Source: Oceanipulchritudo sp049975345
GTDB lineage: Bacteria; Verrucomicrobiota; Verrucomicrobiia; Opitutales; Oceanipulchritudinaceae
DNA length: 5,839 bases
Direction: 5' to 3'
Assembly (NCBI GenBank): GCA_049975345.1
Contig: JBNGDP010000174.1
Location: 1-5,839 of the forward strand
Of this stretch, positions 1 to 5,839 are shown piece by piece. Each line of letters opens with the position of its first letter. Position 1 is the first letter of the stretch. The translations under genes were made by a program, and so were the position numbers. The notes beneath the pieces were generated by a model, which searched no databases, was not told where the DNA came from, and saw only the letters and a program-made list of their open reading frames with translations.

Positions 1-1
1 C

Positions 2-37
2 ATCGAGAGCCGGCTGGAGCAGTGGTCGCAAGGATAA
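2..37 (+). CDS. C-terminal end of an unidentified upstream gene (partial)
   Basis: Reading from base 2 gives the residues IESRLEQWSQG followed by TAA at 35-37. The composition (charged, helical) looks like a real protein tail, and the stop lies 75 nt before the serS start. Only 11 residues are visible, so no family can be named. Frame 1 is also open here and runs into the serS region, but its translation past base 60 reads like a non-coding shadow. The call rests on plausibility of the tail and position only. If correct, this gene is co-oriented with serS and may belong to the same transcription unit. Confidence 0.4.
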   Translation: MESRLEQWSQG

Positions 38-112
38 CGGGCAGGGATTCCCGTGACACTTGCGCCATTTTCCGCTTTCCCTCTTTTCCCGCATTTGCAC
101 AGTGGTTCCCTT

Positions 113-1387
113 ATGCTGGATTTGAAATTTTTCCGTGAGAACCCGGACCGGGTCCGGGCCGGGGTCGCCCGCAAGAAATTCGACTGTGACCTGGATGCGC
201 TGATCGAGCTGGACGAGCGGCGACGCCGCATCATTCGCGAATCGGAGGAGAAGCGGGCGGCCCAGAAATCGGCCAATGCGGAAATGGCCCGGCTGGACAA
301 GGGATCGGAGGCTTTCAAGGCCAAGGTGGCCCAGATGCGGACCCTGGCCCAGGACGTCAAGGCCCTGCAGTCCCGCCAGGCGGAAGTGGAATCGGATTGG
401 GAGGCCGCTTTTCTCTCCCTCCCGAATCTTCCCCATGAAAGCGTGCCGGACGGGCAAACCGAGGAGGACAACGTCGTCCACCATACCTGGGGAAGGCCCG
501 AGGACGTTTCCGCGGATGCCGTGGCGCATTTCGACATTCCCTGGTTTTCCCGGCTCGTGGACCTGGAGCGCGGGACGAAGATCGCCGGGGCCGGCTGGCC
601 CGTCTTTCGCGGCCCGATGGCCCGCCTGGTGCGCGCCCTTCTGGAATTCTTTCTCGAGCGCAACACGGCGGCCGGCTTTGAGGAAATCCACCCGCCCCTG
701 TGCGTGAACGCCGCCAGTGCCACCGCCACCGGCCAGCTGCCGGACAAGGAAGGGCAGATGTATCATGTCCAGGAGGACGGCCTTTATCTGATTCCCACCG
801 CCGAGGTTCCGGTAACCAACCTCTTCCGTGACGAAATCCTGGAAGCGCGGCGGTTGCCACTGAAAGCCTGCGCCTACTCGCCCTGCTTCCGTCGCGAGGC
901 CGGCAGCTACGGCAAGGATGTGCGCGGCCTCAACCGTGTGCACCAGTTTGACAAGGTGGAACTCGTCGAGTGGGTCCATCCCGACAGGGGCCTGGCGGAA
1001 CTGGAATCCCTGCGGGAGCACGTCCAGAGCCTGGTGGAAGCCCTGGAGCTGCCGTACCGCACCCTCCTGATGTGCTCGAAGGAGATCGGGTTCCCCCATG
1101 CCAAGCAGTACGATGTCGAAGTCTGGGCAGGCGGGCAGGAGCGTTGGCTGGAGGTCTCCAGTTGCAGCTGGTTCACTGATTTCCAGGCCCGGCGGGCCAA
1201 CATCCGCTTCCGGGACGAAAGCGGCAAGCCGCAGGTCGTCCACACCCTCAATGCCTCGGGTCTGGCTGTTCCGCGGGTTATCGCCGCCATTCTGGAAAAC
1301 AACCTGCAGGCTGACGGCAGTGTTCGTCTTCCCGCGGCGCTGGCGCGACATTTCGGGGCCGACCGGCTGACGCCGCCGGAGGAGTAG
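113..1387 (+). CDS. serS: Seryl-tRNA synthetase (class II, SerRS)
   Basis: Cytoplasmic enzyme that activates serine with ATP and charges tRNA-Ser (and tRNA-Sec where present). From the ATG at 113 the product is 424 residues, the usual bacterial length, and begins MLDLKFFREN, the standard SerRS N-terminus; an upstream in-frame GTG at 53 would add 20 atypical residues, so it was not used. Residues about 30-100 are charged and heptad-like, matching the antiparallel coiled-coil arm that grips the long variable arm of tRNA-Ser. The catalytic core shows GFEEIHPP (motif 1 region, 188-195), TAEVP (229-233, serine/adenylate site), motif 2 FRREAGSYGKDVRGLNRVHQFDKVEL (259-284 region), EVSSCSWFTDFQARRANIR (347-365 region) and motif 3 NASGLAVPR (380-388). 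Motif 3 usually reads NGSGLA; here Gly is Ala. No strong ribosome-binding site precedes the start. It is followed 3 nt later by tilS. Confidence 0.97.
   Translation: MLDLKFFRENPDRVRAGVARKKFDCDLDALIELDERRRRIIRESEEKRAAQKSANAEMARLDKGSEAFKAKVAQMRTLAQDVKALQSRQAEVESDWEAAFLSLPNLPHESVPDGQTEEDNVVHHTWGRPEDVSADAVAHFDIPWFSRLVDLERGTKIAGAGWPVFRGPMARLVRALLEFFLERNTAAGFEEIHPPLCVNAASATATGQLPDKEGQMYHVQEDGLYLIPTAEVPVTNLFRDEILEARRLPLKACAYSPCFRREAGSYGKDVRGLNRVHQFDKVELVEWVHPDRGLAELESLREHVQSLVEALELPYRTLLMCSKEIGFPHAKQYDVEVWAGGQERWLEVSSCSWFTDFQARRANIRFRDESGKPQVVHTLNASGLAVPRVIAAILENNLQADGSVRLPAALARHFGADRLTPPEE
1378..1384 (+). promoter_or_regulatory. Shine-Dalgarno site of tilS inside the serS 3' end
   Basis: GGAGGAG lies in the last codons of serS; its GGAGG core is 8 nt before the tilS ATG at 1391, ideal spacing. 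It is the only strong ribosome-binding site among the genes of this window. With only 3 nt between the serS stop and the tilS start, it suggests translational coupling or re-initiation within one mRNA. It also supports ATG 1391 as the true tilS start. Confidence 0.75.
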
Positions 1388-1390
1388 GAA

Positions 1391-2845
1391 ATGCCATCAT
1401 GGAAGGAGATCCACCGGCGCTTTGACGCCCTGCGGCCGGTCCGGTGGGTGCATCCCGGGGTTCTGGCCTTTCTGGAGTCCCTTCCTTCCGGCAAGCCGCT
1501 GCTGGTTGCCTCTTCCGGCGGGGCCGATTCGGTGTTCCTGACCCTTGTCATGCACAGCTTGTCGCCCGGGAGCTCTTTGCGGCTCCGGATTTGCCATTTC
1601 AACCACCATCTTCGGGGAGCCGCCTCGGATGAAGACGAGGCCTTCGTCCGGGAAATGGGCCGGGAACTGGATCTGCCCTTTGAAAGCGGATTCCCGGAAT
1701 CCCCCCTTTCCGCGGATGAGGCGGCCCTTCGAAAGGCCCGGTACCGGTGGCTGCTCGAGGTCTATCGTCGCACCGGGGCGGCGGCCATGGTTCTTGGCCA
1801 GCATGCCGACGACCTCCTGGAATCCCTCCTGATGGGTCTCCTCACCGGGTCCGGTCCCGCCGGCCTGGCGGCGCCTGCGCCCGTGCGGCGGTTCGCCGAC
1901 GGGCATGTGCGCCTGCGCCCGCTCCTCGACCTGCAGCGCGGGCGGATCGAGCGCTCCCTTCGGGAATTGGGGATTCCCTGGCGGGAGGATGCCACCAATG
2001 CCGATACCCGGTACACCCGCAATTGGTTGCGGGCGGATATCATTCCTCAACTGCGCGCGCGCTTTCCCCAGGATATCCACGCGGCCGTCCGCCGCACCCG
2101 CAACCTCATGGAGGAATGCGTCGCCGCCCTGGATGCCCGCCTCGGTGAATTGGAATTCGATCCCGCGGATCCGCTTGAACTGGACCTCGGAAACCTTGCT
2201 GGTGGTCCGGCGGCTTTGACCCGCCGCGCCCTGATGGCCTGGTGGTTGTCGCATCGTCCCGCCACCCGCCTTCCCACAGCCGCTGTGGACGAGTTGGTGA
2301 AGGCGGTTTGTGAGGGCCGCGACGCCACGGTTTCCATCGGGTCCCTTTGCGGTGGGGAGTCGGAAACGGAAGGGCGGCAGGTCCTGTCTCTCGCCGCCGG
2401 ACGGTTGGAAGTGACCCGGGAAAGCAATCCGTCGCCTGTCCGATGGGCTTGCGGAATCCATTGGCACTGGCCCGCGGGACCCGTTTACCTGCCCGGCGGG
2501 GCTTTCCTTCGCGGTGAGCTTAAGGAATGGCCCCCGCTGGCCAACCCGCCCTACCGGGATGCGGATGCACGCGGGGAAGCCTGGCTCGGACCGGTCGAGG
2601 GGCCCCTTCTGGTGCGCCCGTGGCAAGCCGGTGACCGGTACCGGCCCCTCGTGGCCCCCGGACAACGCAAGTTGCAGGATCTGTTTGTGGATGCGAAAAT
2701 CCCCGCTGAACAAAAACACCGGTTGCCGGTCATACTGGATGCCGGACGGTCCATTGTCTGGGTGCCCGGATTCCCCCCGGCGGAGGCCTTCAAGGTTTGC
2801 CATCCGGCCATTTCGGCTCTACAGTTGACTTACAATCGGCAATAA
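1391..2845 (+). CDS. tilS: tRNA(Ile)-lysidine synthetase (TilS)
   Basis: Cytoplasmic N-type ATP pyrophosphatase that joins lysine to C34 of the CAU-anticodon tRNA-Ile, turning it into the AUA-reading isoleucine tRNA; normally essential. The 484-residue product has the PP-loop SSGGADS (41-47), HFNHHLRG (69-76, usual HxNHxLR), GQHADDLLESLLMGLLTGSG (136-155, counterpart of GHHxDDxxET...GSG) followed by PAGLAA, and DATNADTRYTRNWLR (200-214, usual DxTN...RNxxR). The C-terminal TilS_C domain is recognised by RPWQAGDRYRPL (409-420), KLQDLFVDAKIP (427-438) and the closing IVWVPGF (455-461). The middle, about 235-400, is less conserved, as usual in the family. Length is slightly above the common 430-470. 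No truncation or frameshift is seen. A strong ribosome-binding site overlaps the serS end, and ftsH follows after 21 nt. Confidence 0.95.
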   Translation: MPSWKEIHRRFDALRPVRWVHPGVLAFLESLPSGKPLLVASSGGADSVFLTLVMHSLSPGSSLRLRICHFNHHLRGAASDEDEAFVREMGRELDLPFESGFPESPLSADEAALRKARYRWLLEVYRRTGAAAMVLGQHADDLLESLLMGLLTGSGPAGLAAPAPVRRFADGHVRLRPLLDLQRGRIERSLRELGIPWREDATNADTRYTRNWLRADIIPQLRARFPQDIHAAVRRTRNLMEECVAALDARLGELEFDPADPLELDLGNLAGGPAALTRRALMAWWLSHRPATRLPTAAVDELVKAVCEGRDATVSIGSLCGGESETEGRQVLSLAAGRLEVTRESNPSPVRWACGIHWHWPAGPVYLPGGAFLRGELKEWPPLANPPYRDADARGEAWLGPVEGPLLVRPWQAGDRYRPLVAPGQRKLQDLFVDAKIPAEQKHRLPVILDAGRSIVWVPGFPPAEAFKVCHPAISALQLTYNRQ

Positions 2846-2866
2846 GCAGGTTTACCTGGCAAAATC

Positions 2867-4882
2867 ATGGCGGAGAATCCCAACCAGAAACGCAACAAGC
2901 CCCTCAACAACGGGAGCCAGTTCCGGATGCTCAGCATCTGGCTGCTGGTCTTTTTTGTCATTTTCACCCTCTTGTATTTCGCGAATTCAGACCTTCAGAA
3001 ACCGGAGGACCTGACCATCCGCGAGGTCATAACGGAAGCCGGAAAGGGTGAGGAAAGCCGGATTGTCCCGGGAGCCATCATCAAGGCGGCCCCCCAGGGA
3101 GGGACCAAATGGCATGAGATCCGCGGCCGTCTCAAGCAATCCGGCGGAGAGGATCTGCCCTTCCTCGCCGAGGGCCAGTTGACCGAGGACAACCTTGAGA
3201 TTCTCCAGAATTCCGGGCTCTTCAAGGAAGAGCCGGCCAGCACCCTGATCGCTGATTTGCTCCTCACCCTTTTGCCGATCGTCCTCATTGTCCTGATCCT
3301 TTATTTCCTCTTTGTCCGGCAGTTGCGCAGCGCCGGTCGCGGAGCCATGAATTTTGGCAAAAGCAAGGCCCGCATGCTGACCCGCGACCGTGAAAAAGTC
3401 ACCTTCAAGGAAGTGGCGGGCTGTGACGAGGCGAAGGAGGAAGTCGCCGAGGTCGTTTCCTTCCTCAAGGATCCCAAGCGCTTCCAGCGGATCGGCGGGC
3501 GCATTCCCAAGGGGGCCCTCCTAGTCGGTCCCCCGGGAACCGGGAAGACGCTCCTGGCCCGTGCCGTGGCCGGCGAGGCGGATGTCCCGTTTTTCAGCAT
3601 CAGCGGCTCGGATTTTGTGGAGATGTTTGTCGGGGTCGGGGCAGCCCGGGTGCGCGACATGTTCGAACAGGGGCGCAAAAACGCCCCCTGCATCATCTTT
3701 GTCGATGAAATCGACGCCGTCGGCCGCCAGCGCGGCGCCGGCCTCGGCGGCGGCAATGACGAGCGCGAACAGACCCTGAATTCCCTCCTTGTGGAAATGG
3801 ACGGCTTTGACGGGCATGAGGGCGTCATCATCATGGCCGCCACCAATCGTCCGGACGTTCTTGACAGCGCCCTTCTTCGGCCGGGCCGCTTTGACCGGCA
3901 GATCATGATCGACCTGCCGGACCTTCACGGGCGCGAGGAAATCCTCAAGGTCCATGCCAAGAAGATCAAGATGGGCCCCGAAGTGGACCTCTTTACCGTG
4001 GCCCGCAACACGCCCGGGTTTTCCGGTGCCGACCTTGCCAACCTCCTCAACGAGAGCGCCCTCATCGCCGCCCGCTACAACAAAAAGGTGGTTGACCGGC
4101 ACGATATCGAGGAGGCCCGGGACAAGATCGCCTTCGGGCGCGAGCGCCGCAAGCTCATGGATGACGAGGACAAGCGCATGACCGCCTTCCATGAAGCCGG
4201 CCACGCCCTCGTCCAGGCCGTGATTGACGACGGTCACCTGCCCTTGCACAAGGTCACCATCATCCCGCGCGGGCGCGCCCTCGGCCTCACCATGATGCTG
4301 CCCAAGAAGGACATCCTCGGCCAGTCGCGCAAACACCTGATCAATCAGATCTGCTGCGCCATGGCCGGGCGGCTCGGCGAGGAGCTGGAAACAAAGGACT
4401 TCAGCAACGGCGCCTCCAACGACATCAAGCAGGCCACCAAGATCGCCCGCCACATGGTGTGCGACTGGGGCATGAGCGACCTCGGCCCGGTCGCCTTCGG
4501 CGAGAACCAGGACCAGGTGTTCCTGGGCAAGGAAATCAACCGCACCCAGAATTTCAGCGAGGCCACCGCCGAGAAAATCGACGCCGCCATCACCCGCATC
4601 ATCACCGAGCAGTACGAGCGCGCCCGCCAGATTATCGAGGAGCACCGCGAGGCCCTGCGCAAGATTGCCGAGGCCCTGCTCGAGCATGAGACCATCGAGG
4701 GTGTCCACGTCCACGAAATCATCCAGTACGGTGAGATTCGTTCGCCCATCGAGACCATCCGCGACAAGGCCGACAGCGGCGACGAGGAGGAACCGGAGGA
4801 CGATCCCAAGCGCAAGCCGGCCAAGGACGATCCGTCCGAGGAGGGCGAGCTGGCGACCGACACCGCGCCGGCACCGGCTTGA
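2867..4882 (+). CDS. ftsH: ATP-dependent zinc metalloprotease FtsH
   Basis: Membrane-anchored hexameric AAA+ protease that extracts and degrades unassembled membrane proteins and some cytosolic regulators. The 671 residues show: a polar cytoplasmic N-tail (1-20), TM1 (about 21-39, rich in L/F/I/V), an extracytoplasmic FtsH_ext domain (about 40-125), TM2 (about 127-150), then the AAA+ module: Walker A GPPGTGKT (221-228), pore loop MFVGVG (253-258), Walker B IIFVDEID (276-283), and the second region of homology ATNRPDVLDSALLRPGRFDR (325-344) with arginine fingers R338 and R341. The M41 protease domain has HEAGH (442-446, two zinc ligands and the catalytic Glu) and the third ligand Asp519 in NGASNDIKQAT. 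Residues 636-671 form an acidic, Pro/Lys-containing disordered tail. The start ATG has only a weak, over-distant AGCAGG upstream; no better in-frame start precedes TM1. Intact, and likely co-transcribed with serS-tilS. Confidence 0.98.
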   Translation: MAENPNQKRNKPLNNGSQFRMLSIWLLVFFVIFTLLYFANSDLQKPEDLTIREVITEAGKGEESRIVPGAIIKAAPQGGTKWHEIRGRLKQSGGEDLPFLAEGQLTEDNLEILQNSGLFKEEPASTLIADLLLTLLPIVLIVLILYFLFVRQLRSAGRGAMNFGKSKARMLTRDREKVTFKEVAGCDEAKEEVAEVVSFLKDPKRFQRIGGRIPKGALLVGPPGTGKTLLARAVAGEADVPFFSISGSDFVEMFVGVGAARVRDMFEQGRKNAPCIIFVDEIDAVGRQRGAGLGGGNDEREQTLNSLLVEMDGFDGHEGVIIMAATNRPDVLDSALLRPGRFDRQIMIDLPDLHGREEILKVHAKKIKMGPEVDLFTVARNTPGFSGADLANLLNESALIAARYNKKVVDRHDIEEARDKIAFGRERRKLMDDEDKRMTAFHEAGHALVQAVIDDGHLPLHKVTIIPRGRALGLTMMLPKKDILGQSRKHLINQICCAMAGRLGEELETKDFSNGASNDIKQATKIARHMVCDWGMSDLGPVAFGENQDQVFLGKEINRTQNFSEATAEKIDAAITRIITEQYERARQIIEEHREALRKIAEALLEHETIEGVHVHEIIQYGEIRSPIETIRDKADSGDEEEPEDDPKRKPAKDDPSEEGELATDTAPAPA

Positions 4883-4913
4883 GGCCTCGGCCCCGGAATC
4901 CGGGGCGCCGGCC
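4883..4913 (+). terminator. GC hairpin just after ftsH, possible terminator
   Basis: A perfect 7-bp stem GCCCCGG (4890-4896) and CCGGGGC (4900-4906) with an AAT loop begins 8 nt after the ftsH stop. The flanking GGCC at 4883-4886 and 4910-4913 can pair outside it with an internal mismatch loop. Position and stability fit the end of the serS-tilS-ftsH transcript. There is no U-run after it (the following bases are CTACTCCC), so it is not a canonical intrinsic terminator; it may instead act as a 3' mRNA-protecting stem or Rho-assisted stop. Confidence 0.5.
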
Positions 4914-4925
4914 TACTCCCATCGA

Positions 4926-4957
4926 AGTATTCCAGTATTTCTAATACCCGGTATTAT
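4926..4957. promoter_or_regulatory. AT-rich island with 15-bp palindrome, candidate operator/promoter
   Basis: This is the only AT-rich stretch in a GC-rich window. It contains AGTATT twice (4926-4931 and 4934-4939, 8 nt apart) and a perfect palindrome TAATACC-C-GGTATTA (4942-4956). GGTATTAT recurs as a direct repeat at 4950-4957 and 4989-4996. The TATTAT at 4952-4957 resembles a -10 box (5 of 6 consensus), but no convincing -35 lies 16-18 nt upstream, and the distance to the ATG at 4966 is very short. A binding site for a dimeric regulator controlling the next gene is a reasonable inference; no regulator can be named. Confidence 0.4.
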
Positions 4958-4977
4958 CGGGTGTTATGCAACACCCG
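4958..4977 (+). promoter_or_regulatory. Perfect hairpin enclosing a start codon
   Basis: CGGGTGTT (4958-4965) pairs perfectly with AACACCCG (4970-4977), leaving the 4-nt loop ATGC. The loop contains the ATG (4966-4968) of the glycine-rich gene, which has no recognisable Shine-Dalgarno site. The structure is seen directly; that it affects translation initiation is inference. With the adjoining palindrome at 4942-4956 it forms two back-to-back dyads separated by one base. Confidence 0.5.
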
Positions 4978-5212
4978 CTCGCGCGTCTGGTATTATGGGG
5001 AATCTTCTGCTGTTGCTGTCTGCCGCTTGTCCGGGGCGCATCGATTGAAATCGACGCGACCGCCGCGACCATCCGCATCGACGGGGTCGACGCCGCGGGG
5101 CGGTGGTGGCGGCGCTGGCGGCGGCGGCGGGCGTGGCGGCGCGGGCGGGACCATCCTGCTGGCGGCGACTTTCATGGACACGGCCGGCGCCACTGTTGAC
5201 GTGAACGGAGGG
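4966..5212 (+). pseudogene. Secreted glycine-rich surface protein, 5' fragment with frameshift and lost 3' end
   Basis: From ATG 4966 the frame reads MQHPLARLVLWGIFCCCC..LPLVRGA, a signal peptide with a short basic start, a hydrophobic core with four Cys in a row, and likely cleavage near VRGA, then SIEIDATAATIRIDGVDAAG. The frame then turns into Arg/Trp-rich nonsense ending at 5199. Dropping one G from GGGG at 5097-5100 moves the reading to the other frame, which gives GGGGGAGGGGGRGGAGG followed by TILLAATFMDTAGATVDVNGG. That Gly tract plus hydrophobic strand plus VNGG pattern is typical of large exported glycine-rich repeat proteins of PVC bacteria, myxobacteria and relatives. Coding sense ends at about 5212; the frame stays open to 5437 but is only antisense to the propeller. 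Either a damaged gene, a sequencing indel, or part of a chimera. The family assignment is by pattern only; function unknown, probably cell surface or extracellular. Confidence 0.55.
5101..5150 (+). repeat. GGC/GGT low-complexity tract
   Basis: About 50 bases of near-continuous GGT and GGC triplets with a few GCT, CGT and GCG codons, coding for poly-glycine in the frame of 5102. Such tracts are prone to slippage and to polymerase or assembly error, which is relevant to the frameshift immediately upstream. Confidence 0.7.
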
Positions 5213-5225
5213 CCCGGCCTTGTCC
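5207..5225. other. Breakpoint joining two inverted gene fragments
   Basis: Up to about 5212 the coding sense is the + strand VNGGPG of the glycine-rich protein. From about 5216-5225 onward it is the - strand propeller protein, whose last convincing residues are GLLRWEL (5245-5225). Neither gene has its own stop codon here: the + frame runs to 5437 and the - frame to 4964, both through sequence that is plainly the shadow of the other gene. The zone contains GGGCCCGGCC, GC-rich and partly palindromic, which could offer microhomology for joining. The exact base cannot be fixed from this sequence alone. Confidence 0.6.
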
Positions 5226-5839
5226 AGTTCCCAGCGCAGCAGTCCGCTCCAACCGCCCACCCACAGCACCGGCGCTCCCTGCTCCTCCTCCAGAAAGAGG
5301 CGCAGCACGCCCCCGATGGGGTCGAACAGCCCCGGCGGAATCCAGCGCCACTGCGCAGGGGTCGCGCCAGTGCCCGGCGTCCGCATGCCGAAATACAAAT
5401 TGAAGTCGTCGCTGGCCCCTCCCAGCGGGTAGATTGATCCCCAGCGCCTTCCGCCGCTGTCGGCGATGCTCACATCCCATGCCCAGCCCGGCAACGGCGC
5501 CTCGACACTGTCGGGCTCCCGCGGCACGAAGCGGCCACTCGGGTCCTCCATGCGGTAGTTGCCGCCGGGCGAATCGACGCGCACCTGTCCGCCTTCAAAC
5601 CGCACGACCAGGTGCTCGCGCACCGGCAGGCCCATCTCAGCACCGATGCGCTCGACTACCGCGTTCTCCGCCCAGTCGGCGCCGGCGCCGGTTACCCGGA
5701 TCAGCCCGGAAAAAACCGTACCCAGCCACAGCGTTCCGGCCGCGTCCTCGGCGATCGACTGGACGTAACCCTCCTGCAGGGCCGGCAGCGCCGCGGCGGC
5801 CGCCCAGCGCTCGCCGCCGCGGTACAGAATCCCCAGCCC
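5216..5839 (-). CDS. Two-component regulator propeller (beta-propeller sensor) fragment, both ends missing
   Basis: The frame is open from the window edge (base 5839) leftward, giving about 208 credible residues; the start codon lies outside the window, and the ATG at 5635 is internal. Visible repeats carry the Reg_prop blade signature: VQSIAEDAAGTLWLGTVFSGLIRV (LWLGT at 5731-5717) and PVLWVGGWSGLLRW (LWVGG at 5266-5252, GLLRW at 5245-5231), with further GLGILY and GGNYRME strands. In this family these blades form a seven-bladed extracytoplasmic sensor, usually followed by a Y_Y_Y domain, a transmembrane helix and a histidine kinase or DNA-binding output. The GLLRW blade often closes the propeller. 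Here everything after about 5216 is lost: the frame continues to a stop at 4964, but those residues are Arg/Ala/Pro-rich antisense of the glycine-rich gene. Output domain and ligand are therefore unknown. Orientation is opposite to all other genes here. Confidence 0.7.

Noticed and set aside
37..54. Small inverted repeat ACGGG...CCCGT (and GGGATTCCC inside it) before serS as a terminator or operator
   Set aside because: The stem is only 5 bp, has no U-run and mutually exclusive pairings; likely chance in GC-rich DNA.
53..112. GTG at 53 as the serS start
   Set aside because: It adds 20 residues (Pro/Phe/His-rich) not typical of SerRS, whereas MLDLKFFREN from 113 is the standard N-terminus.
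1397..2803. A 468-residue open frame on the - strand opposite tilS
   Set aside because: It mirrors tilS codon by codon in high-GC DNA, is rich in Gly/Pro/Arg/Gln without any motif, and tilS has all its family motifs on the other strand.
2825..2856. TTGACT at 2825 or TACAAT at 2831 as promoter elements for ftsH
   Set aside because: They abut each other and neither has a partner at 16-18 nt; they also lie inside the tilS coding end.
3521..4714. A 397-residue open frame on the - strand opposite ftsH
   Set aside because: Its Leu/Ala/Val/Gly/Asp-rich content follows from antisense of GC-rich codons (GAC, GAG, GCC, ATC); ftsH itself is complete and unmistakable.
5041..5054. Palindrome TCGATT-GA-AATCGA
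   Set aside because: Perfect 6-bp arms, but inside coding sequence encoding SIEID and with no neighbouring copies; probably chance.
4964..5215. C-terminal extension of the propeller frame down to the stop at 4964
   Set aside because: The residues turn abruptly into an Arg/Ala/Pro/Ser-rich string that is the exact antisense of the Gly-rich tract and signal peptide on the + strand.

Overview
The first 4.9 kb is a compact, GC-rich bacterial housekeeping block on the + strand: the last codons of an unidentified gene, then serS (seryl-tRNA synthetase), tilS (tRNA-Ile lysidine synthetase) and ftsH (membrane AAA+ zinc protease). The gaps are 3 nt (serS-tilS) and 21 nt (tilS-ftsH), so the three are probably co-transcribed. 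All three look intact: lengths are normal and every key motif I looked for is present. Two supply accurate translation (Ser-tRNA charging, AUA decoding) and the third carries out membrane protein quality control.

The organism is probably a GC-rich member of the PVC group, most likely Verrucomicrobiota (Opitutales-like). This inference rests on the gene order, the FtsH N-terminal style, weak Shine-Dalgarno sites except before tilS, and a 'two-component regulator propeller' protein of a type abundant in that group. I could not check it by database search, so it is a moderate-confidence guess.

The last 0.95 kb is different. After ftsH come a GC hairpin, then a short AT-rich island with two perfect palindromes, the second of which holds the ATG of the next gene in its loop. 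That gene starts a secreted glycine-rich protein (signal peptide, then a Gly tract followed by a TILLAA...VNGG strand motif), but it needs removal of one G from a GGGG run at 5097-5100 to read through. At about 5207-5225 its coding sense stops without a stop codon. From there to the window end the coding sense lies on the - strand and encodes a beta-propeller sensor fragment, itself cut off at its C-terminal side at the same place. Two gene interiors facing each other with neither having a natural end indicates a rearrangement breakpoint or an assembly/amplification chimera.

I see no CRISPR array, tRNA, rRNA, insertion sequence, toxin-antitoxin pair or defence system. The points worth a second look are the 5207-5225 junction, the frameshift, and the palindromic island around 4942-4977.
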